Part shown: positions 33,994 through 45,002 of the stretch, one piece after another
Numbering within the stretch: position 1 is the first letter of the stretch
Layout: each line of letters begins with the position of its first letter
DNA from: Nemophila menziesii
Lineage: Eukaryota; Streptophyta; Magnoliopsida; Boraginales; Hydrophyllaceae
Direction of reading: 5' to 3'
Length of the DNA: 64,000 nucleotides
Assembly (NCBI GenBank): GCA_029959085.1
Contig: JARWIR010000024.1
Span: 19,270,296-19,334,295, forward strand
The notes under the pieces: generated by a model
The model's database searches: none
What the model was told of the DNA's origin: nothing
Seen by the model: only the letters and a program-made list of their open reading frames with translations
Program-made: the position numbers and the translations under genes

Positions 33994-34885
33994 TCACTTT
34001 TTAACATAACCTCCCCAGAAGTGAGTGAGGTTGTCAACGTTTGCTACACGGAACTTGCATCCCTTAGCTTTTATTATCACCAACGGATTCGAGATAACCT
34101 TTGTGACCATGAAAGGTCCTTGCCAAGAACTCTTGGCTTCACGCGCTTTTGGAGGAGGATCAGGCTTTTGCATTGCGACTTCTTCGCCCACTCTAAACTC
34201 CTTCTTCTTTCTTTCTTTCTTAGGTTCTTTTGGAACCTTCATAGCACGCTTCTTTTCTTTCTTCTTAGCATGGTCAAGATGTGGATTTTCCTTAGGATAT
34301 GGAGGATCTTTATTAGGTGGTTTCTTTCTGAGCTCTCTTTCCTCCATTCCTAAGGTTGCCACAACCTTAGTTTTCCCTTTTTCTTCTTGTTCAATCACAT
34401 CTATTCGGAAGCAATCCTCCTTGGAATCCGGAAACTTTATTGGCCTAAACACATTGAACTTCACCTCCTCGTCATGGATACGCATAATCATTTCTCCATT
34501 CTCTACATGAATCAACGTATGCCCCGTGGCTAGGAATGGTCTTCTCAAAATAATGGGGACATTCCTATCTGCGTCGTAGTCAAGTATAACGAAATCAACA
34601 GGAAAAATTAAAGTAGCTGCCTTGACGAGGACATCTTTTATTCTTCCCTGCGGATGCACGAGGGATCTGTCAGCCATTTGCAAGACCATAGAGGTTGGTC
34701 TTGCGTTTTCTATCTTAAACTTTTCAAAAATTTATTTGGGCATAAGATTAATACTCGATCCCATATCGTATAAATCTTTCCCTTTCCACTCAGTACCAAT
34801 AGAAATCGGGATCATAAAACTTCCAGGATCAAGTAGTTTAGGTGGCAATTTACTCTGGCATATTGCACTGCATTCTTCTAGCAAG
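33994..34885 (-). pseudogene. Ty3/gypsy protease with GPY/F-like tail (element B)
   Basis: Read from 34885 down: LLEECSAICQSKLPPKLLDP, GSFMIPISIG, then YDMGSSINLMPK, which holds the catalytic Asp at 34765-34767. An in-frame TAA follows immediately, then IFEKFKIENARPTSMVLQ. The long open frame 34689-33994 (231 codons) continues through VDFVILDYDADRNVPIILRR, PFLATGHTLIHVENGE and a Lys/Glu-rich spacer. It ends with EFRVGEEVA, SSWQGPFMVTKVISN and VDNLTHFWGGYVKK. As in element A, no reverse transcriptase, RNase H or integrase core lies between protease and this GPY/F-like end. The spacer is longer than in element A. The gag part continues at 36414 beyond a solo LTR. Confidence 0.85.
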
Positions 34886-34890
34886 CCTAT

Positions 34891-36408
34891 TGGTGGTGCC
34901 TAGGGTGTGATAAAAATAAGATAAAATAAAGCCAAGAAACTACGCACTCTCACCCTAGACAGGCACAGTACTGCAAGTATTACAGGACGTATGCAAGTTT
35001 TAATGATAAATAGAGTTCGTTCTCAGGGACTTAAGTGTGTTAATCGCGTAGGAAACAATAACGAGTAAAAGTAAATAACTAGAAGACAGTAAATTAAAGC
35101 AAATAGAATTCGAGATTAAGAATTTAAACTAATTAAAACTAGGAAAATAAAGACAATAAGAAATATGAGATGAGAAGTATAGCTTAGGTTTTGCTAGTAT
35201 GCACTAATCCTTCTAATTATATCTATAATCTAGTTCATAAGGGAGAATATTAGCTCTTGGTATACTTAGTCAGGATTCTAAATTCCCATACCTTAGACCT
35301 TGAGAGCGACTAAAGGGGCTACGGCACAACCAAGACGAGGACTCAATAGGGTTATCAAACGCCACTAAGGCCCTATCCAGCACACTACAATCAATTGGTG
35401 ATATGGTGATTAAAACAAACCCTAATGACTATCTAGTTAGAAGCATGTTTTGTCAGAACTACTATCGACACTAGACATTATGTGGTGGTTCAATAGTTAA
35501 ACACCCTGTCAAGGAGACCATCTAACTACTATTAAAACAATCCTAAAGTGATCAGTTCTAGGAAAGACATTAAATCAAAACACATAAGCAAATATAAAGT
35601 AAGTAGCTAATATCAGATTAAAACATATAATTCCCAAAGAAACTTAGATAGAAGAATTAGAATTCATAGTTTATACATATGCAAAACCCAAGCTATGGGA
35701 GGTTTAGTTCATACCTGGAGGAAATAAACTAAAAGAAATTACAAAAGACATCATCTTGCTCTCTACAATGACTAAGAATTAATTATAAGGTTTTCAACTA
35801 AGCAAGGATGATTTACAAGTGATATAAGGGTGTATTTATTGGTGTTTAGAAGACCTAATTCGTTTTCTTGAGGAAGAGGTAAGTTATTGGACTTCTAGCC
35901 CAACTCAAATTCGTATGGAAACAAAGATAAACACTGCTGCACCGTTTTGAGCATATCTTCTTCGTTATTGGTCGGTTTGAGCTCCATAAGATACCAAAAG
36001 AATCGCAACAGAATTATCTTGACCCTAAAGAAGGAAATCTCCAAATTCGGCCTATTTCTTAGGTAAAAACCCACATCTTTGGACGTGTATGCAGAATCCC
36101 AGATTTAGGCAGCTTTTCTTTTTCCATCTTTTTAGCTTTTATTTCCTTATCTCCAATTACCATGCAAATCTCTTTCCATAAGTTGTTGTCTTTGACTTGG
36201 AATCTAATTAATCTCCATCATTATCTTTAAAGCTTCACACTAAAATAAACAATTAAACCCAATATGCTCTAAAAATAATAATTCTACAAATCAAGACTCA
36301 AAATAGGAAAGTGCACTAAAACTCAAGAAAATCGACATTATTGACTTCTAAAACACTAAAAATGATGTCTCATCCTAACATAAATCTATTACAAATGAGG
36401 AGACATCA
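34891..36408 (-). mobile_element. Solo LTR inserted in gag-pro of element B
   Basis: On the minus strand it starts TGATGTCTCC (36408) and ends CCCTAGGCACCACCA (34891), 1518 bp. The flanks CCTAT at 34886-34890 and 36409-36413 are identical 5 bp target-site duplications. The host reading (minus) passes from RRYLKNEMIG on one side to GLLEECSAICQ on the other, as an uninterrupted gag-pro would. There is no internal region, so this is a solo LTR left by recombination between two LTRs. It is of the same subfamily as 19785-21314. Confidence 0.95.
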
Positions 36409-36413
36409 CCTAT

Positions 36414-37480
36414 CATTTCATTCTTAAGATACCGGCGTTTGTTGGTAGGGGCTCTTTTCAGGAATTTCAAATATTTTGGTACCCCCTTGATAACCTCTAA
36501 GAAAGGTATATTAATGTTGAGCTTACTCACCATATTCATGAATCTTTCATATTCAGCCGTATCTCCTTTCTTCTGAACTCTGGAAGGGAATGGTGGAGGA
36601 GGGCGGTTCACTTCCACCACAACATCTTTCTTCTTTTGCTTCTGTGGATTTTTCTCAACATCCACCTCTTCTACTTCTGGTTCACTCTCTTTCTCAATCA
36701 CATCTTCCACCATTTTCTCCTTCACTGTTGTTTCTTTCTCTTTCATAACCGAAAAGGTGGTGGTTACAATTGCTTACCACTTTTGAGCGAGATAACGTTA
36801 CAATCTTTGTATCATTTTGGTTCTTCAGTGTTACTTGGGATTTGACCTTGGGGATGCTGAATTATTTGTTTTGCCAACTGAGACACTTGTTTTTCAAGAA
36901 TTTTAAACACAACTGCTTGTTCATTTACTTTATACTGGTCTCTTGCTGCGCTTGGTTACTACTCTTTGTTATGTTCACGAGTGCCTGCAAGTATTATTGG
37001 GTACTTCTCATTTGTTCCTCTACCATAGTTGAAAACTGATTCATTTAGAGAGCTAATTCATTTGCCATTGCACCTTCTTGAGGATGAGCAGGGAGTGATT
37101 TCTGAGCAAGAATCTTTGTATAAGCATCATGTTGGACTTGACCTCCCTGATATTGATTTTGCTGTTTAAATTGGGGCCTCGATTGATAAGATCCTGGATT
37201 AGCAGCCCCTTGCAGATTTGAATATTGAAAGCCTGGATGATTCTTATACTGATTACCATATCCTTGACCATTTGAATAACTGTTACCTCGATTATTGATA
37301 AAGCATACTCATCCTGATCTTGGATTATGAGGACAATCTTCCCACGTATGATCAATTGCCTCACACTTGGGACATAATTCTGGTTCTTGCACCATATGAA
37401 TATTAGCTCTCGTTTCGGAAACAGACAATTGTTTAATCTTGTTCTCTAAAGCGTCAATTTTCGCATTCAAAGAAGTTTAT
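36414..37480 (-). pseudogene. Ty3/gypsy gag C-terminal half of element B
   Basis: Minus strand, from 37480 down: helical linker (IDALENKIKQLSVSE), a complete knuckle CPKCEAIDHTWEDC (about 37370-37329; C-x2-C-x4-H-x4-C), QYSNLQGAANPGSYQ, then linker, then PPPPFPSRVQKKGD and INIPFLEVIKGVPKYLKFLK (36600-36450), the stretch just before the protease. Frame changes near 37300 and 37050-36746 and several stops show decay. The upstream gag core and the 5' LTR are missing: at about 37480-37490 the sequence switches to Ty1/copia. Confidence 0.8.
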
Positions 37481-37489
37481 GTATCTACA

Positions 37490-38163
37490 TTCAAAGTACT
37501 GAGAATTTGCTTTCGAGGAGTAATGAGGCAGAATTTCAGACTTATCTTTGAGGCGATTTGCCTCTTCGGTTCTCATGTGGCTGATTAGCTCTTGGAACGT
37601 CATGTCTTTCTTCATATGTTTGAGGTGGTTGCGGTAGTCACTCTAGGACAGTGGGAATTTCTCAAGTAGCACATTAGCTTGTAAGATTTCACATAATTTC
37701 ATACCTTCGAATACTATTTCGGCACACTAATTTTCGTAAATATGAACTTGTTCCACGATTGGTTGTTGATCGGTGATTGTGAACTTAAGCCAGTTTCCGA
37801 CAACATATTTTTTCTTACCGGAGTCGTCACCTCCGTATTTAGTGTGTAAACGGTCCCAAATATTTTTTGCAGATTATTCTTTTACGAATAAATCAAATAG
37901 GGGGTTGGGCATGTGGTTTAAAAGATGACCCCTACTAAGTTTATTTCTTTTACATATTTTAAAAGCCTAGCGGATATAGTAGTACCCGTATTACTAGTTG
38001 AAACAGGAGGATTTTCTAGTAGTACAAAATCGACCTCTAATTGTTCAAAGAAAATAAGAAGTTTTTGGGACCAACGTTTAAAATTAGAACCATCAAGGGG
38101 TTCGAGTTTTGACATATCAGACAGGGTTTTCAAAGATGGAGTTAAAGCCGAAGGCGAGACCAT
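37490..38163 (-). pseudogene. Ty1/copia gag
   Basis: The minus-strand frame begins at 38163 with MVSPSALTP and DMSKLEPLDGSNFKRWSQK, the DUF4219-like start of copia gag. It goes on with FFEQLEVDFVLLENPP, then after a break PPIDLFVKE and AKNIWDRLHTKYGG, then CEILQANVLLEKFPLS and MKKDMTFQELISHMRTEEAN (about 37600-37540), the UBN2-type gag pattern. There are stops near 37890, 37730 and 37645. It ends where element B gag begins, so only the 5' part of the copia element is present. Confidence 0.85.
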
Positions 38164-38439
38164 TACAGTTTAGATAAAAATTTGTTCTTAAATTGTTGGT
38201 TAAATTTCCGGAACTGTAATGGTAATTTTAAAAAAACAAAACCGAAATTCGAAAACATGCTTTAAGTAATTTAAAAGACAGAGATATAAAAGAAGAAAAT
38301 AGAAATGACATAATAATAAAGGACGAAAAAGAAAAAGATATGAACTGGAAACTGGAGATGATAACGTAAAGTAGTGCCGTGGAGAAGCCACTGCCTTAAG
38401 AACGAATTCTGGGACAGCCGATGCTATACTGTTTATCCG

Positions 38440-39010
38440 AACGTTCCCCAAGGTTTATACACTACTAACCAACTCTCGTGTGCACTCACAAGTGATGGTT
38501 TGGAATCTGTATAATGGTTTCGCTCAAGAACAGTTGGGAGGAAGAAGTGAAGTATAATATGGCTGTAGAAGAATTTCGTAAGGTGAGTTCTGAAATTCTG
38601 AAGTGAAGGACAACTCTATATATAGGGGGAAAGAGCTATTACGAGCTGAGGTCAAGGGCAACGAATCCGCTCCTGTTACGAGCAGAGATCATGGGCAAGA
38701 AATCCGCACATGTCTGTTACAGAAAGGGAGTTTCCAAAACGTGTGTAAAAGGTTTAAAACGTGAGAAAAAATCTGTGAATTTAACACGCTGACAAAGTCA
38801 AAAATAAAAGCTGATATAAAAATTTATTTATTTTTATCCCAGGACCCAGGACCCGGACCCGGGTGGGTGGTGGTGGTACGCGCGTGTGGGCTTACCCATT
38901 GGCTCTTCATATGCATGAGTGTTAGTTCTTTGGTAGCTAATGAACCTACAAAGTATTTGAATGGGGTTTGAGGTTTATAACCCACCGATGTGGGATAAAC
39001 ACAAAAGTCA
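38440..39010 (-). mobile_element. Probable Ty1/copia 5' LTR
   Basis: It lies directly upstream (minus sense) of copia gag. The minus strand contains TTTATCCCACATCGGTGGG at the outer edge (about 38980-39000), a motif frequent at the start of plant copia LTRs, and a TATA box CTATATATAGAG at 38612-38623. The inner end is not sharply defined; no clear tRNA-Met primer site was seen. The outer edge overlaps an 88 bp tandem duplication. Confidence 0.5.
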
Positions 39011-39162
39011 CATAGTGATTTTTCCTCCTACACATGCAAATGTCCTAACATATCGATGTCGATTTTCATTTTGCGATGTGGGATAAACACAAAAGTCACA
39101 TAGTGATTTTTCCTCCTACACATGCAAATGTCCTAACATATCGATGTCGATTTTCATTTTGT
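38987..39162. repeat. 88 bp tandem duplication
   Basis: Two essentially identical units, 38987-39074 and 39075-39162, each starting GATGTGGGATAAACACAAAA and ending in TCGATTTTCATTTTG. It covers the outer edge of the copia LTR and its flank. Confidence 0.95.
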
Positions 39163-40143
39163 TTGGAAGCCAGTAAAATCAAGACTACTTCACATTCCAT
39201 GTCCCTACCCTTCTTCAAGTTGCTGACAAAAGAGTTAGGTGTTTCTGTTTTCCTACCTCTTGTGTCCAAGCTTCCCCTCATCAAAAGGTCAGTTTGAGGG
39301 GATGACAAGATAAGATCAGAAATAAATAAAGTAGTTCCACTACAACAAACTTTTGATCAACAAGTTACAAAAGAAGATAAATAACATAACAAAATTATAT
39401 TCTATTCTCTTCCATCACATTCCATCACATTCTATTTCTATCTATATATACAAATATAATTGCTGTAATCAAAATCATCAAATAATAAAATTAATTTCTT
39501 CTTTTCTTTTTTTTCTTTTTGGACAGGAATTTCTTCTTTTCTTTCTTTATCATTTTTCATCCTTATCAATATATTGATTTGTCATAAGATATAAGCATAA
39601 AAAACTTACACGTACACAAAAATGTTTACATATTGTCAGTGTTTCGTTTTTCTACTTAATAACTTATTTCGAGGCTTAACATATTTATTATAAACAGGAT
39701 ATGGATGGTGGTCCTTAAATTTTTATCTAGTTACTAAATCCCCCACATCTTTTATGATGTACTAAAAAGAGCCATCAATTTTAATAAATTATTAATAAGA
39801 TCCACTGACCTTTAAAAGTAATAATTTTTAAATAAGTCTCGGGTATCACGTATATATATTCATGGTGTTAAATATTATCTTTTATTCCATCGATTGTCTA
39901 TATATTCATAGTGTAACCTTAACATTTTATGTTTTTTCATATTGATTTACAGGTCCAAATATTTTATTGTTTACATTTCATGTTTTTTTGATTGCTACCT
40001 TGGATAAGAAGATATTCAACTATGATAAAATAACAGGGTAGGAATTCAAATTGTTTAAACATCATTTTTTATTTATCATAGTAATTTATAATCTTTAATG
40101 AAAATAAATCATCTTGAAATATTGTGTTATGGTTGATGAACAG
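39163..40143. other. Intergenic, no gene seen
   Basis: AT-rich DNA with short homopolymer runs (TTTTCTTTTTTTTCTTTTT at about 39498). No conserved frame, terminal repeats or RNA gene noticed. Confidence 0.4.
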
Positions 40144-40680
40144 GACTAAACTAAGACTTCTATTGGAGAAAGGGCAGAGGCATGCGATTGTAAGAAGGAT
40201 TGGAATTATTTCCTGGATAGAGACATCCTTTTTCATCATGTTCATCACACTCTTAATTTGGTCTTGTGTTACTTGCACACGTCAATTTTGCTAAAATTAC
40301 CCTAAAGTCAGCAGCACTGAGTTGCAAGAAAGTGTAGGTCTTTAACAGTATAAATAACTACTCCATAAACACCTTTAATATTGTACAAGTGGCAAGCTAA
40401 ATTGAACTCAGCAGCCTCAAGGCTAGGGGTTGTGGGTAATATAGTCCTTGCGTTTCAATTTTTCCCAGTGACTCATGGTTCATCTGTGTTACAAATATTT
40501 GGTTTGACATCGAAGGCTAGTATTAAGTATCACATATGGCTCGGACACATTGTCATGAACATTATAACCGCTCATGGTGTTTGCTATATTATCTATTGGG
40601 CTGTTACACATCAGTTATCTCAGGTATATATATTAATTTTTGTTTTTTTCATAAAGTTGCAAGTGATTTATTTGTAAAAT
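40144..40680 (+). pseudogene. Ferric-chelate reductase (FRO family) relic, two exons
   Basis: Exon-like block 1 starts after an AG acceptor at 40142-40143 and encodes KGQRHAIVRRIGIISWIETS then FFIMFITLLIWSCVT, matching the transmembrane segment before the conserved core; a TAA follows at about 40290. Block 2 (40381-40623) encodes YKWQAKLNSAASRLGVVGNI, VLAFQFFPVTHGSSVLQIFG and SIKYHIWLGHIVMNIITAHG, then VCYIIYWAVTHQLSQ, and ends in CAG at a GT donor (40624). This is the haem-binding membrane core of plant ferric reductases, with His residues in WLGH and TAHG. FAD and NADPH domains are absent from the window. Upstream and downstream exons are missing, so it is a fragment. Retained splice sites show it derives from genomic DNA and not from a spliced transcript. 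Confidence 0.8.
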
Positions 40681-40809
40681 GGCTTAGGCGCCCTATTCTA
40701 ATTGTTCGATAATGATATATGGTATGACCAAGTGGAGAAAACCATGTACGTAAATAGTTAAATCTTGGCGCAAGATGTATACATACATGTATTGTTTTTG
40801 GTTTAAAAC

Positions 40810-41202
40810 TTGGGCTTTGATACTTCAGGGATTGAAATGCAAATTATAGGAATTAAGGGGGCTGTAACTGTAAATTGGGGAAGAGTCCTGCGGAAATCCT
40901 ACCACCACATACCAAAATATCAAATGATAGTAAGGCAAAAATGTGTATCGGAGATTATAAGCTTCATCACATCTGAAGCTAATGAACATCGCAAAAATTC
41001 AAATCGGAAGTGTTGTGAAGTTCTCCAACTTGATGGTTCAGAATCTGCAAATTTGGCTATTTCTTCTGTCACACATTCTCGTACATTTGGAAGCCCTTTT
41101 GGTAGTTCTACTTCCATTAATGGAGGCTTTCCGATGGAATCCCAACTTGTGGAGAAATCAGAAATAGCTGAGATACAATTGAAAAATAGTATTTTTCGCT
41201 GA
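40810..41202 (+). pseudogene. ORF with NF-YB (LEC1-like) histone-fold fragment
   Basis: An open frame of 130 codons. Residues about 38-58 read QMIVRQKCVSEIISFITSEA followed by NEH and RK. This matches the NF-YB histone fold (ETVQECVSEFISFITSEANER type) over roughly 20 residues and then diverges. The N-terminal 35 residues and the Ser-rich remainder (SSVTHSRTFGSPFGSSTSIN) are unlike NF-YB. The first fold helix, the DNA-contact segment and most of the last helix are missing. Likely a gene fragment captured near the ferric-reductase relic, possibly by the same event. I do not assign a function to the ORF. Confidence 0.55.
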
Positions 41203-42222
41203 CTTATAATACCACTTGGGACATGTGTCATCTTTTGGAGCAGATAAGTTTGATAATACTAATCCTAATAAGACTTGGGAATATCAATAATGAGGCGACA
41301 TATATGAGACTCAAAAAATCAAGGACTAGAACGCAGAATTTGGATAAAAGCGGTGATGTTGGGGTTTTTGAAGTTGATACGTGTTATTCAGGAGCTGCAG
41401 AAATGGGATCAAATAAATCAGGGGCCAAAATGCAAAATCTAAAAAATAGGTTTTTTCTATGTAGACTTTCTAGCAACAGACAATCTAATCTTTTGTAATT
41501 AAAATAAAGACTACACTAACTTCACTACATATGAATCAAAACAACTCTACTGATTCCAAAGAACTGAAGAATAACTTTATGCTAGAAAGCTGAATAATTT
41601 CCTCAGCAAAGCTAATCTCACAAAATCTAGAATATTAGACTTGTTGTTATAACAACTATTGCTTAAGCACAGGCAAAGCAGCATGATCTCTGTATTTTTT
41701 TTTTTTTATATTCATTAAAAAGAACAGCATGATTCTAATTATATTTTCTTAGATTATCAGGGAAAGTTTTAGTTTCGACAAAACTAGTTCTAATGCTGCT
41801 GTTTTAGGGTTTAAAATATCAGCGACAACAAGATAATGGCAGAAACAATAAAATGATAACATTCCAAGTCAACACTTTTACTCAAATTACTCTTCGCTAA
41901 AACAAGGACAACTTGAGAAACTTCATCAGCAAAGGGACTTAGGAAAATATAATAGCCTCATTCTTCAAGTGTCTATATGTTTACATATTCAGAATATTTC
42001 ATCCCATTTACCGCGTTGGTGCACGAAATTCAAAAGTTACTCAAACAGTCCTTGGAATTTGTTTTTTCAAATTCCAACAATTTTTAAAGTTAAGTTTTAG
42101 TGGCAGCAAGTATTTTTGTAATTATTAAACGAGGCTTTAAGAATGCACTTCCGTGAAAACATGTAGAACAAAACAAAAAGAATGTACTTCCGTCCAAATT
42201 TTACTAAAATAAAATTGATATA
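41203..42222. other. Intergenic, no gene recognised
   Basis: A short frame at 41223-41498 has no recognisable motif. The rest is AT-rich with scattered homopolymers. The last part leads into the inverted duplication at 42223 and is probably promoter-distal DNA of the subtilase relic. Confidence 0.4.
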
Positions 42223-43086
42223 CCAAATGATTTCTTAATTAGTCATAACTAATTTTACTTACGTACTTACCTAAAATTTCTCTTTAATTCGGTATCTTTA
42301 CTGATATCTTTTAATTGGAACAAAAAAAGAACAAAAGAAAAAGAATGCACTTCGTCCCCAAAAAAAAACTTATGAATGCTGCCTATATAAATGAAGCATT
42401 TCAATAACATTTTAATAACAATATGAATACTTTATTTATTACTTTCTTGTACATTTTTTCCATACTGTCAAAATCGAATGCATCTCAACTAGAAGGTGAT
42501 AATAATGTTTATATTGTTTACATGGGAGCTATTTCACAAAATGGTGGACCAAAAAATTACCACCTTCACTCTCTTTAAGGTACGTACGAGTGTTTGAAGG
42601 TGTAATTAAATGACATTTATTTAAGATATATTATCATGCGCGAAACAAAATTGTTTTAATCTCTAAAGACAATTTTGTTTCGAACATGATCTTAAATAAA
42701 TGTCTTTTGATTATACATTCAAACACCAGTACATACCTTAAAGAAGATAGAAGGTGAAATTTTTGGTCTACCATTTTGTGAAATAGCTCACATGTAAACA
42801 ATATAAACACAATCGTCACCTTTTTGGTCGTGATGCATTCGATTTTGACAATATGGAAAAAATGGACAAAAATGTAATAAATAAAATCTTCATATTGTTA
42901 TTAAAATGTTAATAAAACGGTTTCATTTATATAGACAGCATTCATATGTTTTTATTTTTTGAGACGAAGTGCATTCTTTTTCTTTTGTTTTTTTGTTTTC
43001 AATTATAAGATATCAGTAAAGTTGCCGAATTAAAGACAAATTTTAGGTAAGTAAAATTAGTTATGACTAATTAAGAAATCATTTGG
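42223..43086. repeat. Large inverted duplication, arms about 430 bp
   Basis: The left arm 42223-42656 and right arm 42667-43086 are reverse complements, from CCAAATGATTTCTTAATTAG at the outer end to the centre CGAAACAAAATTG / CAATTTTGTTTCG near 42641-42682. The loop is about ten bases. Identity looks near 90 percent, with small indels. Each arm contains AT-rich promoter-like DNA (TATATAAATGAA), the start codon and first exon of a subtilase. If transcribed through, the RNA would fold into a long hairpin. Confidence 0.9.
42423..42580 (+). pseudogene. Subtilisin-like protease, first exon only
   Basis: Starts ATG (42423): a signal peptide MNTLFITFLYIFSILSKSNA, then SQLEGDNNVYIVYMGA. The YIVYMGA stretch is the beginning of the I9 inhibitor propeptide found in cucumisin-like plant subtilases. 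GGPKNYHLHSL follows and then a stop at 42576-42578, next to a GT that could be a decayed donor (AGGTACGTACG). An inverted second copy lies on the minus strand at about 42900-42730, with frame breaks. The catalytic domain is absent. Part of the last exon is at 45345-45528, so this is the 5' end of a gutted gene. Confidence 0.75.
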
Positions 43087-43851
43087 CCAAAGCCATAACA
43101 AATCTCACCAGTTTTGAATTTTTAACAGCTTCGCAGAAGTTGAAACCTCCAAATTCCAATCTATTTTCACTTTCGTGAATGTTCCATCATCCACGTATCT
43201 TCCCTGAAGTAGCACGATTTCGTGAATTTTCCCAATCGGAGTTAAAATTTCCGGTAATAAACCGAATAACACAACAACCAATTCCACCCTCTCCGTTCAC
43301 ACCCACACCATCTAACCAATCAACCACCGATATCATTAGCCATCACTACCGAAACCAATACACCTAAACTTTTGAACAACAACACAATTTCATCAGTACC
43401 ATTAGCCATTACCACCGAAACAAATACACCCACTGTTACCGTTAACCTTTAAAACCGAAACCTCACCACAGCCAGAAATCAAGATCCATATTATCAAACA
43501 AACTCTTACCATTGCAACCACGACACAATTAACCCAGAAAGATGCTGATGAAGATATGGGTATGGTGGAGCTTTTTAATACAGAAAGTGAAGCTTATACA
43601 GTTATACTCCGCTTATTGAGAACTTGGAGGCCAGAAATAAATTGCGTGAGGACGATCGATTGGGTAAAGATGGATGGATGAAACAAAAATCGGCTATTAA
43701 AAGTTTGGGAAAGGAGGATGTCTTCGGTTAAAAAGCAAATGTCAAGCAACGAGGAGAAAAAAGTAAAAAAATTATGGAAATTTTTTAATCTAATATTTAA
43801 AGTAACAATCTTAAAATTAGTCATTTATTTACATGTGACGTATTTTTAAAA
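43087..43851. other. Unassigned DNA between inverted repeat and transposon
   Basis: Moderately C/A-rich at 43140-43520 (AACCACCGATATCATTAGCC, ACCATTAGCCATTACCACCG with partial internal repetition) but without a motif I recognise. Frames on either strand are short. Confidence 0.4.
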
Positions 43852-44458
43852 GGATTATTGCCCAAGAAACACCTCAAATTAGAATTAATGCCTCCTCACC
43901 CCTGCCGCTTTCTTCTTGCCCATAAAAGGCACTCCTTTTTTTTTCTTTCCTATTTTACCCACCCCAGCAGCCGTCTCCAAATTTTCCCTCCTTCAAAGAC
44001 TATAAGGGGCAAAGAGCTGGCTTGATTAAAGCGTTAACCACTGGTGAAAATTATATATTATAATAATCAACATATATATCATATAATTATTATTTAATAT
44101 AATTCAAAATTAATTATTATTTTACGTTTTTGGTAATTTATTTGAAATTGGATTTTAAATGTTCAAATACTAACAATCATATTTTTTGGTAATTATTTCT
44201 TAATTTATTTTTGCAGATGTTGAAAAATTCTTTTCGCTGCGACCCAAGTAAATTAGCGAATTTATAATCTCTTTAAGTTTTTATTAATTACTGTAGATAT
44301 AGATACACTTTTTTTTTTGAATTATAAAATAGAAAAGCGCGTAATTAAGCATGTTACTGAGTTGGATGCTAGAGAGCACATAGTGCCATACATTGATTGA
44401 TTTATGCAAACAAAACATATTAAAAAAAATAAAAAAGCAAATGATGAAGCGGCAAAAG

Positions 44459-44960
44459 TGTACTTGCACGAGTTGTGGAAACATTCCCATAACTCAACAT
44501 TAGCCCACAAGTACAAAAGTGTACTTGCACGAGTGCTGGGAAACATTCCCACTACTCAACATTAGCCCACAAGTACAAAAGTGTACTTGCACGAGTTGTT
44601 GGAAACATTCCCATAACTCAACATTAGCCCACAAGTACAAAAGTGTACTTGCACGAGTGCTGGGAAACATTCCCACTACTCAACATTAGCCCACAAGTAC
44701 AAAAGTGTACTTGCACGAGTTGTGGGAATCTATCCCAGAACTCAACATTTAGTCCACAAGTACAAAAATGTACTTGCACGAGTTGTGGGAAACACTCCCA
44801 TTACTCAACATTAGTCCATACAGTACAAAAGTGTACTTGCACGAGTTGTGGGAAACACTCCCATTACTCAACATTAGCCCATACAGTACAAAAGTGTATT
44901 TGCACGAGTTGTGGGAAACACTCCCATTACTCGCCCTTGACAAAAATTGTACTTGCACAA
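44459..44960. repeat. 61-63 bp tandem repeat, about eight units
   Basis: TGTACTTGCACGAG recurs at 44459, 44520, 44582, 44644, 44706, 44769, 44832, (TGTATTTGC) 44895 and 44948. Each unit also contains GGGAAACATTCCC (or ACACTCCC), ACTCAACATTAG and AAGTACAAAAGTGTACTT, so it carries two short dyads. The three frames with apparent proteins (Cys-rich CTSCGKHSHYSTL repeats) are a by-product of a unit length near a multiple of three. Confidence 0.95.
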
Positions 44961-45002
44961 GTCCACTACTCGCCCTTGGCAGCAGCAGTCGACAGCAGTA
45001 AG

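Noticed and set aside
29497..36408. One intact LTR retrotransposon with LTRs at 29497-31269 and 34891-36408
   Set aside because: The two LTRs belong to different subfamilies, and the right one has its own CCTAT duplication inside the gag-pro frame, so it is a separate solo LTR.
40381..40677. Complete small ferric-reductase protein
   Set aside because: The frame continues through a GT donor into intron sequence; it is one exon of a broken gene.
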